Below, piece by piece: positions 46,080-58,000 of a stretch of DNA of 64,000 nt. The translations under genes were made by a program, and so were the position numbers. This DNA comes from Ascidia mentula (taxonomy: Eukaryota > Chordata > Ascidiacea > Phlebobranchia > Ascidiidae): NCBI GenBank assembly GCA_947561715.1, contig OX387200.1, forward strand, positions 6,450,501 through 6,514,500. Direction: 5' to 3'. The first letter of the stretch is position 1, and each line of letters begins with the position of its first letter. Below the pieces are notes generated by a model that ran no database searches, was not told the origin of the DNA, and saw only the letters and a program-made list of their open reading frames with translations.

Positions 46080-47667
46080 ATGAAGATTATTGTTGCTGGA
46101 ATGCCTAAAACAGGCACCAAGTCCATGAACGCAGCTTTAACAAAACTTGGATATAATGTGTACGGCTTTTTGGAACACGCTTACTGCCATAACAAGGAAT
46201 GGAAGGAGATATTTGAAACAGGCGGAAACAATAAACTGTTTCAGAATATGTACAAGGATATAGATGTTGTTACAGATACCCCGGTGTACTACTTCTGGGA
46301 ACTAATCCACGAAGCATTTCCCGATGCCAAAGTACGAAAAATTAAAATTAGTAACATATTACAATGAGTATAGCCAACTGATATTGCAGGCACCATGTGG
46401 TAGTAGTCACATAGGCATGTCTTCAGGCCGATGTAAAATTGTCTCTGTGCTTCAAAGCTAAGGTTTCCTTTTTATGTTGATAAAATATGTATTTGATTGA
46501 ACCGGAATTAGAATATCAACTCATTTTTTTTCACGAAACGCAGAAATACTTCATGCAATCGCTTGATTGACAGGATGACCCCACTGCGCAAGTCCTTTAA
46601 TAAGCGATCACAGCATTCGTATCTGGATAATTAGGTTTACAGGCTTCACAGCCCAGGCATTGTAGTCTAGCTGGATCAGCCACTTTTTTTTGATAAGTCG
46701 GATCAAGCTTTGAAAAATCAAGCCCCGGTAAGGTTTGAAGACACGACCCTGCTGGGCTAACTAGGCCCAGTTGGCTGATCCAGACTGCAATGCCTGGGTT
46801 GCGAATCCTAAAAACCTATTTCACGAAATATGATTTTGCAGCAATTAACCCAGACAATATGATCATTACATTTGTTCAGATCATTTTGATGACACGAGAT
46901 GAAGATACTTGGTACAAGAGCGCCTTACACCAATTACGCGAAATGAACGAATGGTCTCTTTTCCGATTGGCGACCATCATCACACCAACAGGAAGATCGT
47001 ATCACAGTCACATGTCGAAAGCCCGTAAAATATATTGTTTATGCTTCGGTACTTTGCTTCGAAACTAACTGGTACTTATTGGTTGTAGTTTTGATGGGCT
47101 TTTCATCACCTATAACTTCAGCCTTGATTGACATCAAGCCCGTTGAAAGAATATCGCGACTAAAGTTTCGACAACACAACTGTTACGTTCAACAAGTAAG
47201 TGTCCCAATGAATATTTTCCACGAATGATAGTCCTAAAAGTATCCCGTTTACTGTGTTATTGTAAACAGCAATTAATAGCTGACATTTACCTTCAATGCT
47301 CAAAAGAGGTTTAAATTGAAACCATGTTTTCCATGTCATAGTCGTGGTGATTTGTGCCCACATTCCCAATGAGTTTTGTTGACATTATAATGGTTTAATT
47401 GAGTCCCCAGTCACTTGTATGTCGCAGAGAGCCCCAAAAGACAAGCTTCTGGTGATGGACATTAAGGACGGTTGGGAACCGCTTTGCAAGTTCCTGGGTG
47501 CTAACATACCCGACACTCCATTTCCACACAAGAATATTGGGGGAAAAGCATTCGAGGAGGCAGCAGAAAACCCAGCAATGCTTCAAATAATACGAGAGCT
47601 TTATATTGTCTTTGCTTTGGCAACTGTTTTTTTGGCGCTTGGCATATTTTGGTTACTGCTGTGGTAG
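46080..47667 (+). CDS. K8: K-type tail-anchored sulfotransferase, intact
   Basis: Exons are 46080-46331, 46880-47024, 47089-47195 and 47428-47667, giving 247 aa. Exon 1 has unusual VTDTPVYYFWELI and NVYGFLEH (Gly29 for Asp). Exon 2 has RDEDTWYKSALHQLREMNEW. Exon 3 reads LMGFSSPITSALIDIKPVER. Exon 4 is essentially that of K7, because both come from the approximately 6.1 kb duplication. AATAAA lies at 47763-47768. The nearest upstream gene is L5. Confidence 0.88.
46631..46818. repeat. foldback element, intron 1 of K8
   Basis: The arms ACAGGCTTCACAGCCCAGGC and GCCTGGGTTGCGAATCCT flank the core GGTAAGGTTTGAAGACACGA (K3 orientation, decayed B-box). Confidence 0.68.
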
Positions 47668-48175
47668 ATTTTAAAATAGCAAAGACTGTGTTACGTTTGA
47701 TGCAGGAAAGCATGTTTTTCTGCGGCCGAATAATTAAGGTATTCATACAAGTTGTTGTAACTAATAAAACTATAAAATTAATAGTCGGTCATAAATTCAT
47801 TACAGAAAGGCCGTATTTTAAAAAGTGCAATTTCTAATAGGTCGTATTTCAAAAAGTGCAGTTTCTGAAAAGTCATAACCTCAACATAGGTGTACCTGCT
47901 ACGCTTCTTCACACCATCGGAAATGTCGGAAGCAATAAACAACATAAAAGTATTTTGTCTGAAATTTCTATTTCAATGTAGCCTAGTATTTAGATTTGAG
48001 CTTGTATGGAAGAAAGTTAAAGAAGGTTTGCAGCAATTCAACGCCATGTCTCAGTCTGCAAATAAACGTGAATTGCGTTTGTCAATACACGTTAATCGCA
48101 ACAAACAAGTTTTAATCCATGTCGGAAGCAATACTGACAACTGTTTATCACATGTACACCTGCTGTTGCGCAAAG
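47668..48175. other. K8 3' flank with conserved open frame
   Basis: The longest open version of the post-K block: 98 codons at 47890-48186 (SEAINNIKVFCLKFLFQC ... LLLRKDEN). No domain recognised. Confidence 0.4.
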
Positions 48176-48225
48176 ATGAAAATTAACGAGACTTCGATGC
48201 CTAAAACCGCCTTAAAATAAAAAAA
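48176..48225 (+). pseudogene. R5: stub of relic sulfotransferase
   Basis: Same 50-base remnant as R4, with an in-frame stop straight after MKI. Confidence 0.6.
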
Positions 48226-49470
48226 TGTTTTTAACCTCAACGAATATACCACATGTCGCTAATGCGTTGCAACAAGCCAAGTTCATACTGGTTAATTGAA
48301 AGGAAAATGATAAACTTTTAATTTAAATGCAGAGATCTGTTAACTTTTACTGATATAGGTTAGGTAAGTGCCAACACAGAAATGATTGGATTCGGCCGAA
48401 TGCAAATACCTCCAGTCAATATTTCACCGAATGACGTGGTAAATTTTCGTATGACCTGTAAAACCGCTTGTTCCACCACAAATCGCAGTATGTATTTTCG
48501 CTGTACATTTCGCTGAAACGACATTGTTCCACTTTACTAACTTGTGAACCATATGATTATGATAGTTGGAATCGCTGCGTTGGCAACTTAACAACGTATA
48601 CGTTTATAGGAGAAATTGTCTTTATGAGATGATCAGACCTCTGGCAAATTTACAATTCATCAAAACGCATGGCTTCATTTTCGACTACCGGTACTTGTTC
48701 CGGTTGAATAAATCTACGATTTGGCTGGAAAACGAAGCAGAACTGTTTTGTTCTTACTTCGCAGTTGGTATAGGTTTGCGCGTAGACAATGCCAAACTAC
48801 AGATATTTAGCACAATATGAACGAAAGTTGGCAACGCTCTCTCTCTTGCTCCAACTATTGGGGAAATCTAAAATTTATTCACAGCAATCCAACAAACCTC
48901 TAGGACAACCAAATTGTTGTTCATACCAGACCAGACGACACGGTGACATTTCACAATTGTGTAAAAGCAAGCATAACAATGCAAAAGAAACCCCAACTAA
49001 CGTATTTAAAAATCAGTCCATTACAGTACTGCTTGCAAACTAATTAAACCACGTTCCATGTATGACTTCGATCCATCTTTGATACGTCACAACAAACTGT
49101 TTGAGAGCAAGTAGCTCCACCACAGCACAATGCAATTAAAAAACATAGTTTAACATGTACATCTGCAATTTTGCGAAGTTGTCTTGCTTGGAAAGGTATT
49201 GACCAGTCAGCCTCTTAGTGCTGCTTGTAGAGCGCACTTTTTATTTTCACCCTTAACGCAACTTTGTGAACCATTGTTTTGCATGACCTACATATGATAG
49301 ATAAACAACTGAAGTAAGAGATTTAGTCATGGTGCAACAAGCCCTTAAGTACCGATACTCAACGTGACGCATCAGTTCCTACTGAGTATACCATACGCTC
49401 TGATGGTGAAGTTTTTATGTGATCAGCAATATCAAACATACAAATCAGCAATAGATTAGAGAACTGTAAT
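48226..49470. other. L6 upstream region
   Basis: Counterpart of 42129-43371 with scattered substitutions; no gene. Confidence 0.45.
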
Positions 49471-50815
49471 ATGAAGGTTATCGTGGCTGGATTTTGTAAA
49501 ACGGGTACCAAGTCACTGCACGAAGCGCTAGAAATTCTGGGTTACAGTGTTTTTGATTTTTTTGAAAATTGCTACTACCACGAAAAAGAATGGAAGGAGA
49601 TTTTAACAACGGGGGGAAGTATTGGTTTGTTCAGAGAAATGTATGAGAATGTGGATGTGGTTGTCGACACACCGGGTTTCTATTTTTGGAAGGAAATTCA
49701 CGAAGCATTTCCGGAAGCCAAGGTAATATAGTTCAGTCGTTTATATGCTTTATAGTAAGTTATGTATCAAGTTACAAACGAATATACTTCTCTGTGAGCT
49801 GCAGACAGTTGGCCACTGTTTCGACCTAAAAGGTCTTAGCAGTGCAGCTGGTGTGACTATCAAACGATTTTGCCGACCAAACAGCCAAGCAAAGACTTCC
49901 ACTTTGTGGCGACTATGCAATCACCGTCATCTTTGGGCACCAAACTAGGTGCAACCCTACGAAGAAAACAAGGCGGAAACACAACGGCCAAGCAATGCTC
50001 AATTAATAGTGCCTCCCCCGTGTCACAATAATCATATGATCAGCAAAGTGGAGCCAATAATATGAATTTTGTAAGCTGCATACAGTTGACCACTGTTTTG
50101 ACCTATAAGGTGTCATCACTTGATTATTCTTATGTTCGAATAGTTAACGTAGAATTTATTTCAATCGATTTCGATTGCTCAAATGACGCAGATTATATTA
50201 ACGATACGAGATGACGAGGAGGTATGGGTGAAAAGCTTTATTCGTCAACTAACCAACGTGGACAACCACCTTCTATACACTGTGGCAAAAGTCATTACCC
50301 CTACTGGACGCAAGATAGCTGGAGTAATCCGAAAAGCTCGTGAGATGCATGTGCTATAAAGTGAGACATACCATGGCTTATGTACGACACAGATTTTTTG
50401 ATACAGATCGTGCCCAGTTCGGTGTTGAGATCCCACACAACTGGAGCAAGCACCCGATCAACGAAACTGTCCTCAAACTAAAATTCAGGCAACACAACGC
50501 GGATGTATTGAACGTAAGTGTTTTTGGTGTTTTTGTGAAAAAAAACAAACACTTAACTGATAACGTTTCCTGTAGAATGCGCCCAAGGACAAACTTTTGG
50601 TGTTTCGGGTTCAAGAAGGTTGGGAACCCCTTTGTTCGTTTCTCGGCGTCGAGGTGCCCGACGTTCCGTTTCCGCGCAAAAACGTAAAGTCTGCCTTGAT
50701 GGAGGAATATGCTAAGGAAAACGTTGTCATGAGGCGGATGGTGTTTGAAACAAAGATCGCGGCTTGCTTGATTGCAATTATTTTACTCACTTTCGCACAC
50801 TTGAATTTCATGTAA
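49471..50815 (+). CDS. L6: L-type tail-anchored sulfotransferase, intact
   Basis: Exons are 49471-49722, 50192-50339, 50407-50513 and 50576-50815, giving 248 aa. Nearly identical to L5: it has Asp66 (VVDTP) where L5 has Gly, LTNVDNH where L5 has LANVDNH, and FAHLNFM where L5 has FANLNFM near the end. Intron 2 is only 67 nt. AATAAA lies at 50939-50944. It is the last gene before the approximately 4 kb mobile-DNA block that separates it from M5, making this the only module here with intact L, M and K genes together. Confidence 0.87.
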
Positions 50816-50990
50816 CTTACTTGTTTCAAAGTCGAAATGCACAAAGAACCTCTTTATCTTAGAAATGCTCGATCCGTGATTACAATTTCCACCAGCAGGA
50901 GTGCGTTATGGTAGCTGTTCTAACCCGGCTAAGAAGGAAATAAACATTTTATAGCCAACAATGTTTGTCAATAATGGTGGCTGTTGACGT

Positions 50991-51257
50991 AGTTATTAAT
51001 TATCGCAATACAACTGCTTAAAGTTTAATGCTGAAAACAATATTTTGCTCGTGAATGTGATATATTATTTCCTAAAATCTCTTGGAAAAACAGGAGTACA
51101 AAATCTGTAATTGCTGCACTATTATTCATTCTCGTTCGACGATTTATCCTACATTTTACAGGATGCAAAAAAATGACGTACATTCAGCACATAAAAATTT
51201 TGCATGACTGTTGGTCGCAAAAGGGGGATTATGTTTATAGGAAAGTGGGACCTGAAA
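50991..51257. other. unassigned sequence at edge of mobile block
   Basis: Not found elsewhere in the window; replaces the L-to-M spacer. No frame of note. Confidence 0.4.
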
Positions 51258-52110
51258 CAGCCCTGTTTACATGGACGTCTAAAGCGGGTTCGCGGCACGC
51301 TTCTTACCCGCTTCCCGCCATTATCAGAAAAGCGTTACGCATCACAGCCCAAGCTAGTTCGGAAGCGGTTTCGGCGAACTAGCTTAATAGGGGTGGGTTC
51401 GGAAGCTAGTTCGCCCAACTAGCTTCTTTTCGCGAACCAGCTGTTCGGAAAATTTGGAGGCAAAATCAAGTTAGGTTAGGTTTGCTTGTTGATGTTTATC
51501 GAAGATATTCTTTTTGAGGTTTTAATTTGTGTGCTTGGTATTAATATTTATTTCATAAAAAATGACAAAAATATTGCGAAAAAGTCCAGTAATTTGGACC
51601 AACGAAGCAATACACCAGTTGTTAAAAAGTGTTGAAGAAAGAAAAGTCCTGACTCCCACACTTCTTCACACAAACACCCAAAGCATTCTTTACTTAATCT
51701 GAAATGGGTCAACCACTGGGAATCATTGAAACCGGGAACTATAACATTCCACCATTGTCCTGACCTAAAACAAACGAAAAAAGCATAAAGCCTGGCCCAT
51801 AAATACCACCAATATCTCACCTCTGTAATCGCCACGGCCGTCCAAGTCTTCGATTGTGAGAAAGCAACGCATTGACATGTGACAGCAGCATAGCCTTTCT
51901 TCGTTTGCACCGTTTTTGGTAATTATGAAGTAAAAGTAGAGCCCTAACTTCCAATAAACTATCTGTTGCCGCCATATCCATTTTGCGAGAACCGAATTTC
52001 GCGCGCTCATGTAAATTGAGACCCGAAGCTTGCTCGTTATGGTCTGTTAGTTCTTCACGGCTCGATGCCGCAAGCTCGTTCGCAAACCATTTCATGTAAA
52101 CAGGGGCTCC
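51258..52110 (-). mobile_element. PIF/Harbinger-type DNA transposon remnant
   Basis: The ends AGCCCTGTTTACATG (51258) and CATGTAAACAGGGGCT (about 52092) are inverted. Between them, on the minus strand, an N-terminal stretch (MDMAATDSLLEVRALLLL, within 52095-51817) and, one frame away, QWWNVIVPGF then WLTHFRLSKECF and LCEEV (within 51910-51548) resemble the start of Harbinger/HARBI1-type transposases. The catalytic part is absent and the frame is broken, so it is a dead fragment. The last approximately 290 bases before the left end are GC-rich and contain repeated GGAAGCTAGTTCG/GCGAACTAGCTT words. Confidence 0.65.
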
Positions 52111-54936
52111 TGTTTACATGGCCAAGTCGACTTGAGCATCAAGTCGACTCGTAAGCGGGTCACGTGATTTTCAAATTCGACGCGCGAAAACGACGAATTT
52201 ACATGGGGCTTTTAAGTCAGCTTAAGTTAAGCTGTCTCGGGCTGACAGGCTGTAAATTCAGACTCTGCAATAAACAAATCGTCAATATTTCTGATCTAAG
52301 CATGCAGAGAAAAGTTATTGGAAGTTAGTTTACCCCTTTAAAGGCTTTCTGCAAATTGGTCCTTGATTATAATGTGAGTTTACTTTGCCAGATATATAAT
52401 AGATGATTTAACCAGAAAGCCTGCTTTAACCCATATTTTTTTAATTTCTGATCAAACTAAAAGGCTGAATTTTCATGGAATGCTTCACAACAACACCATG
52501 GTAAGAGTATTCAAGTGAAAATTGTATGTTTAGTTGAATTAATTGTCTCTATCCTTCTTCACAGGATCCTTTTCAGAAGCTGTCTAATCCCATGTACAAT
52601 TGAGTGTCAGAAAAGGCTGGATGGAATGTTTCATAGCAGCCCAATGTTGAATAATTTGAAACAAATATACAGAAGATGTGATAGTTACATAACACAAACT
52701 TGTGTCATGGTGTTCCTGTCATAATTGTGTTTTTTTTTGACAAACAGAGATTTACATAAGCCTGCTTTTGTTTTTTATGGTTGATTATTGTTCACATAAT
52801 CCTTTCTTAAATAACATGCAGTAAAAATAAATAAACAACCAGTTTGCATTGACTTGTTCTATTATAGCACTTCCAGCAGCAAGTGAAAATAGTTAACACG
52901 CAAGTGTATGGCTGTGCCATGCCAAATAATAGTTTCAGTTACTAAAAATTGTTCTGTTTGTGATGGAAAATGTACATGTAGCATCAATAGGGACACGAGT
53001 CTCATATTTACGGATACATCATTCTTCTTTCAAGCAAATGTCAGCAACCCTGCAAAGCATTTGTTTCCTTACTACTGTCATTTCGGCGAAATATTTTTTT
53101 GTTTCAACGAAATATATTTCACGCATGAATGAACACCACTTCAAGGGATTCATCAAAAACAAAGCACAACTACATACCCAAATTAGAACACATTGACTAA
53201 CGAAAAACATCAAATGTAACTTTAACATACCTATGCTATAGAATCTGACAATATTCGTTCACATAAGATATACTTTAAGGTCACAAAACTTGTAAATTTG
53301 ATGCGATCATGTATCAGGCAGATAGTGGTGTAGTCGCTTGATATAGTGAACATTTGAAACCTTTCCGGGACATAGGATTTTTTTAAATTTTGCACAGGGC
53401 TTGCCTGGAGCCTGCTGATGAACGTGGTATAAGTTAAAATACCAACTCATTTCAAATTTCCCAGCGAAATGGATTTAACCGCAGGTCAACGACTGTGACG
53501 ACATAGAGCCCATTGCCCGCGTACAGTTTGGCGACAAGGTCTCTTGTATAGGCGAACATTTGAAACCTTTCCGGGACATCGGATTTTTTTAAATTTTGCA
53601 CGGGGCTTGCCTGAGGCCTGCTGATGAACGTGGTATAAGTTAAAATACCAACTCATTTCAAATTTCCCAGCGAAATGAACTTAATTGCAGGTCACCGCCT
53701 GTGACGGCATAGAGCCCATTGCCCGCGTACAGCTTGGCGACAAGGTCTCTTGTGTAAGCGAACATTTGAAACCTTTCCGGGACATAGAATTTTTTTTAAT
53801 ATTTCACAGGGCTTGCCTGGAGCCTGCTGATGAACGTGGTATAAGTTAAAATACCAACCCATTTCAAATTTCCCAGCGAAATGGATTTAACCGCAGGTCA
53901 ACGACTGTGACGACATAGAGCCTATTGCCCGCGTACAGTTTGGCGACAAGGTCTCTTGTATAGGCGAACATTTGAAACCTTTCCGGGACATCGGATTTTT
54001 TTAAATTTTGCACAGGGCTTGCCTGGAGCCTGCTGATGAACGTGGTATAAGTTAAAATACCAACTCATTTCAAATTTCCCAGCGAAATGAACTTAACTGC
54101 AGGTCACCGCCTATGACGGCAAAGAGCCCATTGCCAGCGTACAGCTTGGCGACAAGGTCTCTTGTATAAGCGAACATTTGAAACCTTTCCGGGTCATAGG
54201 ATTTTTTAAATTTTGCGCAGGGCTTGCCTGGAGCCTGCTGATGAACGTGGTATAAGTTAAAATACCAACTCATTTCAAATTTCCCAGCGAAATGGATTTA
54301 ACCGCAGGTCAACGACTGTGACGACATAGGGCCCATTGCCCGCGTACAGTTCGTCGACAAGGTCTCTTGTATAGGCGAACATTTGAAACCTTTCCGGGAC
54401 ATAGGATTTTTTAAAAATTTGCGCAGGGCTTGCCTGGAGCATGCAGGTGGACTTGGTATAAGTTGAAATACCCACCGTCTCCATAATTCCCAGCGAAACG
54501 GCCTCAACCCCAGGTCGTTGTGTGTAACGGCATTGGGGCTGTTTGTGAGCGTAATGGCGGCGGAGACATCTGGACATATAGGCGAAAATTCAAACACTTT
54601 CCGGGCCATAGAATTTCGTAAAATTTTGCACAGGGCTTGCCTAGAGGTTGCAGGTGAACGTGATACAAGTGAAAATTCCAACCGGCTTCAAAATTTCCAG
54701 GGAAATGGACTTAACCGCAGTTTTTTGGTGGGTGACTGCATGGAGGCGGTTTGTTGTGAGATGCAATAAATTAGCCTATTTTGTATCAGTATTCCGGTAT
54801 TGGTATAAATCCACTACACCACGTCAAGGTTCCGGCAATCGTAGTGGTTTTATTTTGCAGATAAAACTACATTTGGATGCAATCACATCGGCGAGTCAGC
54901 TTCGAAGCTGTCTCAAACCGTCATGTAAACGGGGTT
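52105..54936. mobile_element. second element with similar ends, carrying a tandem array
   Basis: It begins CTCCTGTTTACATGG at once after the Harbinger remnant and ends CATGTAAACGGGG at about 54936, again inverted. Near the left end, CAAGTCGACTTGAGCATC is followed by AAGTCGACTCG; the right end has CGAGTCAGCTTCGAAGCTG. The interior at 52200-53340 has no recognisable protein; the array at 53348-54730 fills the rest. I infer a non-autonomous or hollow DNA transposon; boundaries are tentative. Confidence 0.5.
53348..54730. repeat. 206-bp tandem array, about 6.5 copies
   Basis: GAACATTTGAAACCTTTCCGG starts copies at 53348, 53554, 53760, 53966, 54172 and 54377, and a decayed version is at 54594. 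Spacing is 206 or 205 bases until the last, which is 217. Odd copies contain CGACTGTGACGACAT and even copies CGCC.(G/A)TGACGGCA, so two monomer forms alternate. Minus-strand frames across it are by-products: 206 is not a multiple of three. Confidence 0.9.
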
Positions 54937-55325
54937 AGTGTTTGCTTACGAAGAAAGAATATTGCTGGTGGGCAAAAGTTACCCAAGCGTTACGACTGCA
55001 AACATGTTTGCACGAAGCTGCTCTGTTGAAACCAGACAAGCTTGTTTTTCAAGGCTTCCTGACAGAATATGTTTAGCTCCGTTGTAGATTTAGTCGGCTT
55101 TGTTTGGCATGAAAATAAGTGAGGATTGTTTTACCACATATGTGTTTCATTTGGTGCATTTTGTTATGCTGGTAGAATATCAAACGTATGAATTTTTGAA
55201 TTAATGAAATAAGATTAATTACTCGTATCGTTATAAATGCTACATAATAATAAGGTAGGTGAAAGAACAAAATAAATTAGAATTCCTACTTTTTATAACT
55301 CGAAGAAAACTAGGTATATTTAATT
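54937..55325. other. M5 upstream region
   Basis: The L-to-M spacer resumes (ACCCAAGCGTTACGACTGC; GTAGATTTAGTCGGC) after the mobile block. The last 120 bases match the M3 and M4 flanks; an AACTAG precedes GTATATTTAATTATG. Confidence 0.45.
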
Positions 55326-56551
55326 ATGAAAATAATCGTTGCTGGGGTTTCAAAAACCGGAACAAAGTCTATAAACGCAGCTTTGACTGCGCTTGGATAC
55401 AGAGTATTCGATTTTTTGGAGCACAGTTACTGGCACAATAAAGAATGGAACGAGATTTTGGATACAGGGGGCAACAAAGAGCTATTTAGGCGAATGTACA
55501 GAGATGTTGATGCAGTGTGTGGAATTCCAGCGTATTTCTTTTGGGAGCAAATACAAGAGGCCTTTCCCGACGCCAAGGTAAAGGAGAGAAAGTTAAACAC
55601 ACTTTGAGTTTTGTTCCTTTGCATCTTTTGTTGTTCCGAAAATCTTGCGAACATTTGAAAACTGCAGGTGATTCTTCTTGTGCGTGACGAGGATTCGTGG
55701 TTCAAAAGCGTTCTGGGTCAAATCCGAGAAATCAATGTGTGGTCGCTTTTCAGAATTGCCCGAGTTTTCACTCCAACGGGACGAATGTATTCTCGCCACG
55801 CGTTGAAATCACGTATAGTATTGTCGGGTCGGAAGTTAAAAAAATACAGTAATTTTCGATATTACAGTTGCCGTTACAATGGGTGTGACTAGAACACATG
55901 CCTGGAGCACTCTGAGAGTGAACGAAACAGCTCTCCGCTTGAAATATAGACAACACAACCTCTATGTTCGTGAGGTGAGCTAACGACCTTGACAATGTGG
56001 TCGTGTTTTTTTGATCTAGTGCGTCTAATTCAATTAAGCAATTTGGCAAATTATAATTTACATTTTTTGTATTGATTTATTATCTGATATATTATTGAAG
56101 TACGTTGTCGGCATTATTTTAGTACAAATTAGTTTCATGTAGACTGAACATACATTAAAACTACGCACGTCACAAACAAATAACCTTGATTTTGATGCTG
56201 TTTGTTTCTGGTGTAGTCATATTAGGAGACAGCTATATGAACGTGGATATGTATGAATCATTTTCCTTTACAATTAATTATGTTCTATATAATTTCACAC
56301 AGATGGCTCCAAAAGATAAGTTGTTGGTGTTCAAAGTGCAGGAGGGCTGGGAACCACTGTGCGAATTTTTGGACGCCGAAATTCCCGAAGAACCGTTTCC
56401 TCACAAAAACGTTGGAGGAAAGGCATTCAAAGAAGCCGCAGAAGCAAATCCGATCATGCGGAACATTCTTAGAGAAATGAAGATTTTTCTGTTTCTGTCA
56501 GCCTTTGGGGTGTTGATACTATCCATATGCTTATTTAATATGTTTTATTGA
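55326..56551 (+). CDS. M5: M-type tail-anchored sulfotransferase, intact
   Basis: Exons are 55326-55577, 55668-55812, 55868-55974 and 56303-56551, giving 250 aa. This is the only undamaged M gene in the window: exon 3 has GTGAACGAAACAGC and exon 4 GAAATGAAGA where M3 and M4 carry deletions. Loop SKTGTKS at 9-15, RDEDSWFKS (R90, S98), GVTRTHAWSTLRVNE, GWEPLCEFLDAEIPEEPF from 183, tail helix about 229-250 (IFLFLSAFGVLILSICLF). Exon 4 begins with Met (MAPKDK) where S and L begin with Asn and K with Arg. The exon 3 donor is GTGAGC. AATAAA lies at 56678-56683. Confidence 0.88.
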
Positions 56552-57602
56552 TATTACTTGTGAAGTACAGCACCAAAAAATTTGTGGTATAGTGGGTGTA
56601 TGACTATGTGTAATGACTGGTTACAGAATAGTTGTTTAAAAGTTATGTACTCATGAATTAGCAACAGTGATGTGCAAAATAAAATACATATAGCTAATAA
56701 TAAAAATCTCAAATCTCTCGCAAATTTTATCATATTTTACTTTTCCTTTCAAAAATAGAAAAATACCAGATCCTTTTTAAGTATATTTAAATCGGAATAA
56801 CCGAGTTTTCATTTACATTGTACCCCAACATTACATGATTATTTGTAATAATGAAACAATGTGTGTCGCAAAACATATACGGAAAATCTAAAAACTATTG
56901 TATTGCTGTTCCTACGACCCAAAAAGTTTTTCAGTATTGCCTATATTTGGTATACGAAACCCGCGTAGATATGGCGCTGGTTGGATTTGATAAGGAAGTT
57001 GTCTTAACGTTGAAACAAGTTTGAAGACATTGTGTTTTGAAATATTTGCGTGCTTGTTTAAAATCCCTAATTACAATTTTAGCGCGAATTGCGGAAATTA
57101 GCAGCAAACAATACTCTAGTATTTGTATCGTAGAGCTATTTCACTGTTTTAGATAACATCCGCGTGATGGTGCTAGAAAACTAACTTAAACAAAATTAGG
57201 ATTGTAGAACTAAAGGACTATTTTAAATTATATCCGTGGGGCTTTCATTTGACCAAAGACCATCGTACAAGCACTTACATTCAAAAACGGTCCCAGGTCC
57301 TGAAATTATTTTGCGTATGAGAAAAAAACTGGCAAAATATTAACACAAAGAACACATATTTGTGTGAGCTTTGATCCAGTCTGCAATGTCTGGGCCAATG
57401 ATATTGACACGATAGCTCGCAGTGAAGTAAGGACCTGCGCATAGGGGCGATCCTGTCAATCAAACGATTGCATGAAACATTACTGCGTTGTCTGATTATA
57501 TATGGTAGAGATCCCCTACGTATATGTGAAGGTTGCCTGGTGAGTTGTGCGCTTTCGCACCAGTGTACCTTATAGCCACAATATACCCCGTGAAACAGCC
57601 GA
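56552..57602. other. M5 3' flank
   Basis: M-to-K spacer as after M1-M4, slightly shorter. No gene. Confidence 0.5.
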
Positions 57603-57676
57603 CCTCCTTTAGCTCAGTTAGTAGATCGTAAGGCCTGGTTAACCGAAGGGTCGTGATTTCAAACTTCACCGGGAGG
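57603..57676 (+). repeat. tRNA-like sequence
   Basis: Fifth copy: CCTCCTTTAGCTCAGTTAG ... TTCAAACTTCACCGGGAGG, matching those at 31052 and 39661. Confidence 0.58.
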
Positions 57677-58000
57677 TTCAGGTTTTCTGCAGTTCTAACA
57701 AACTAGGTATAAATGATGTATTTTCCTGTCCATTGTGCACTGCTTTTGGTGCAGATTTACTATACGACATACGGAATTTGAACATATGCATATTTTCAAA
57801 CAATAATGCGATGTTAAAACTAATAGGCAGATGTCGCCTTCCAAAACGTTTTATTGGCCGAAGCACATCGTTGGAAGCCAATTCCATTCTCACTTGCTTG
57901 TCAACTTTTTACTTGCGAGCGACTAGTCAATTATTAACGCGGACAACGTTCAATGCTGACCGAATTTCTGCAAGTTAACGTTAGAGCAAGGGCAGACAAT
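57677..58000. other. K9 upstream region
   Basis: K 5' flank with GCGGACAACGTTCAATGCTG and GAGCAAGGGCAGACAAT; the frame is open upstream to 57953. Confidence 0.45.

Larger units (their letters stand above)
47401..50990. repeat. segmental duplication (about 6.1 kb period), unit 2
   Basis: Second copy of 41305-44880. It ends near GTGGCTGTTGAC at about 50990, where mobile DNA begins. Confidence 0.85.

Noticed and set aside
52515..53196. Open frames of 69-83 codons inside the second mobile element
   Set aside because: Short, AT-rich and without any transposase signature; could not be assigned.
54070..54681. Minus-strand frames of 67-127 codons with QAP(G/A)KPCAKF-like words
   Set aside because: They lie wholly in the tandem array and change frame from monomer to monomer.
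53348..54730. CRISPR array or coding repeats
   Set aside because: The host is eukaryotic, units are 206 bp without spacers, and 206 is not divisible by three, so neither a CRISPR array nor a repeat protein fits.
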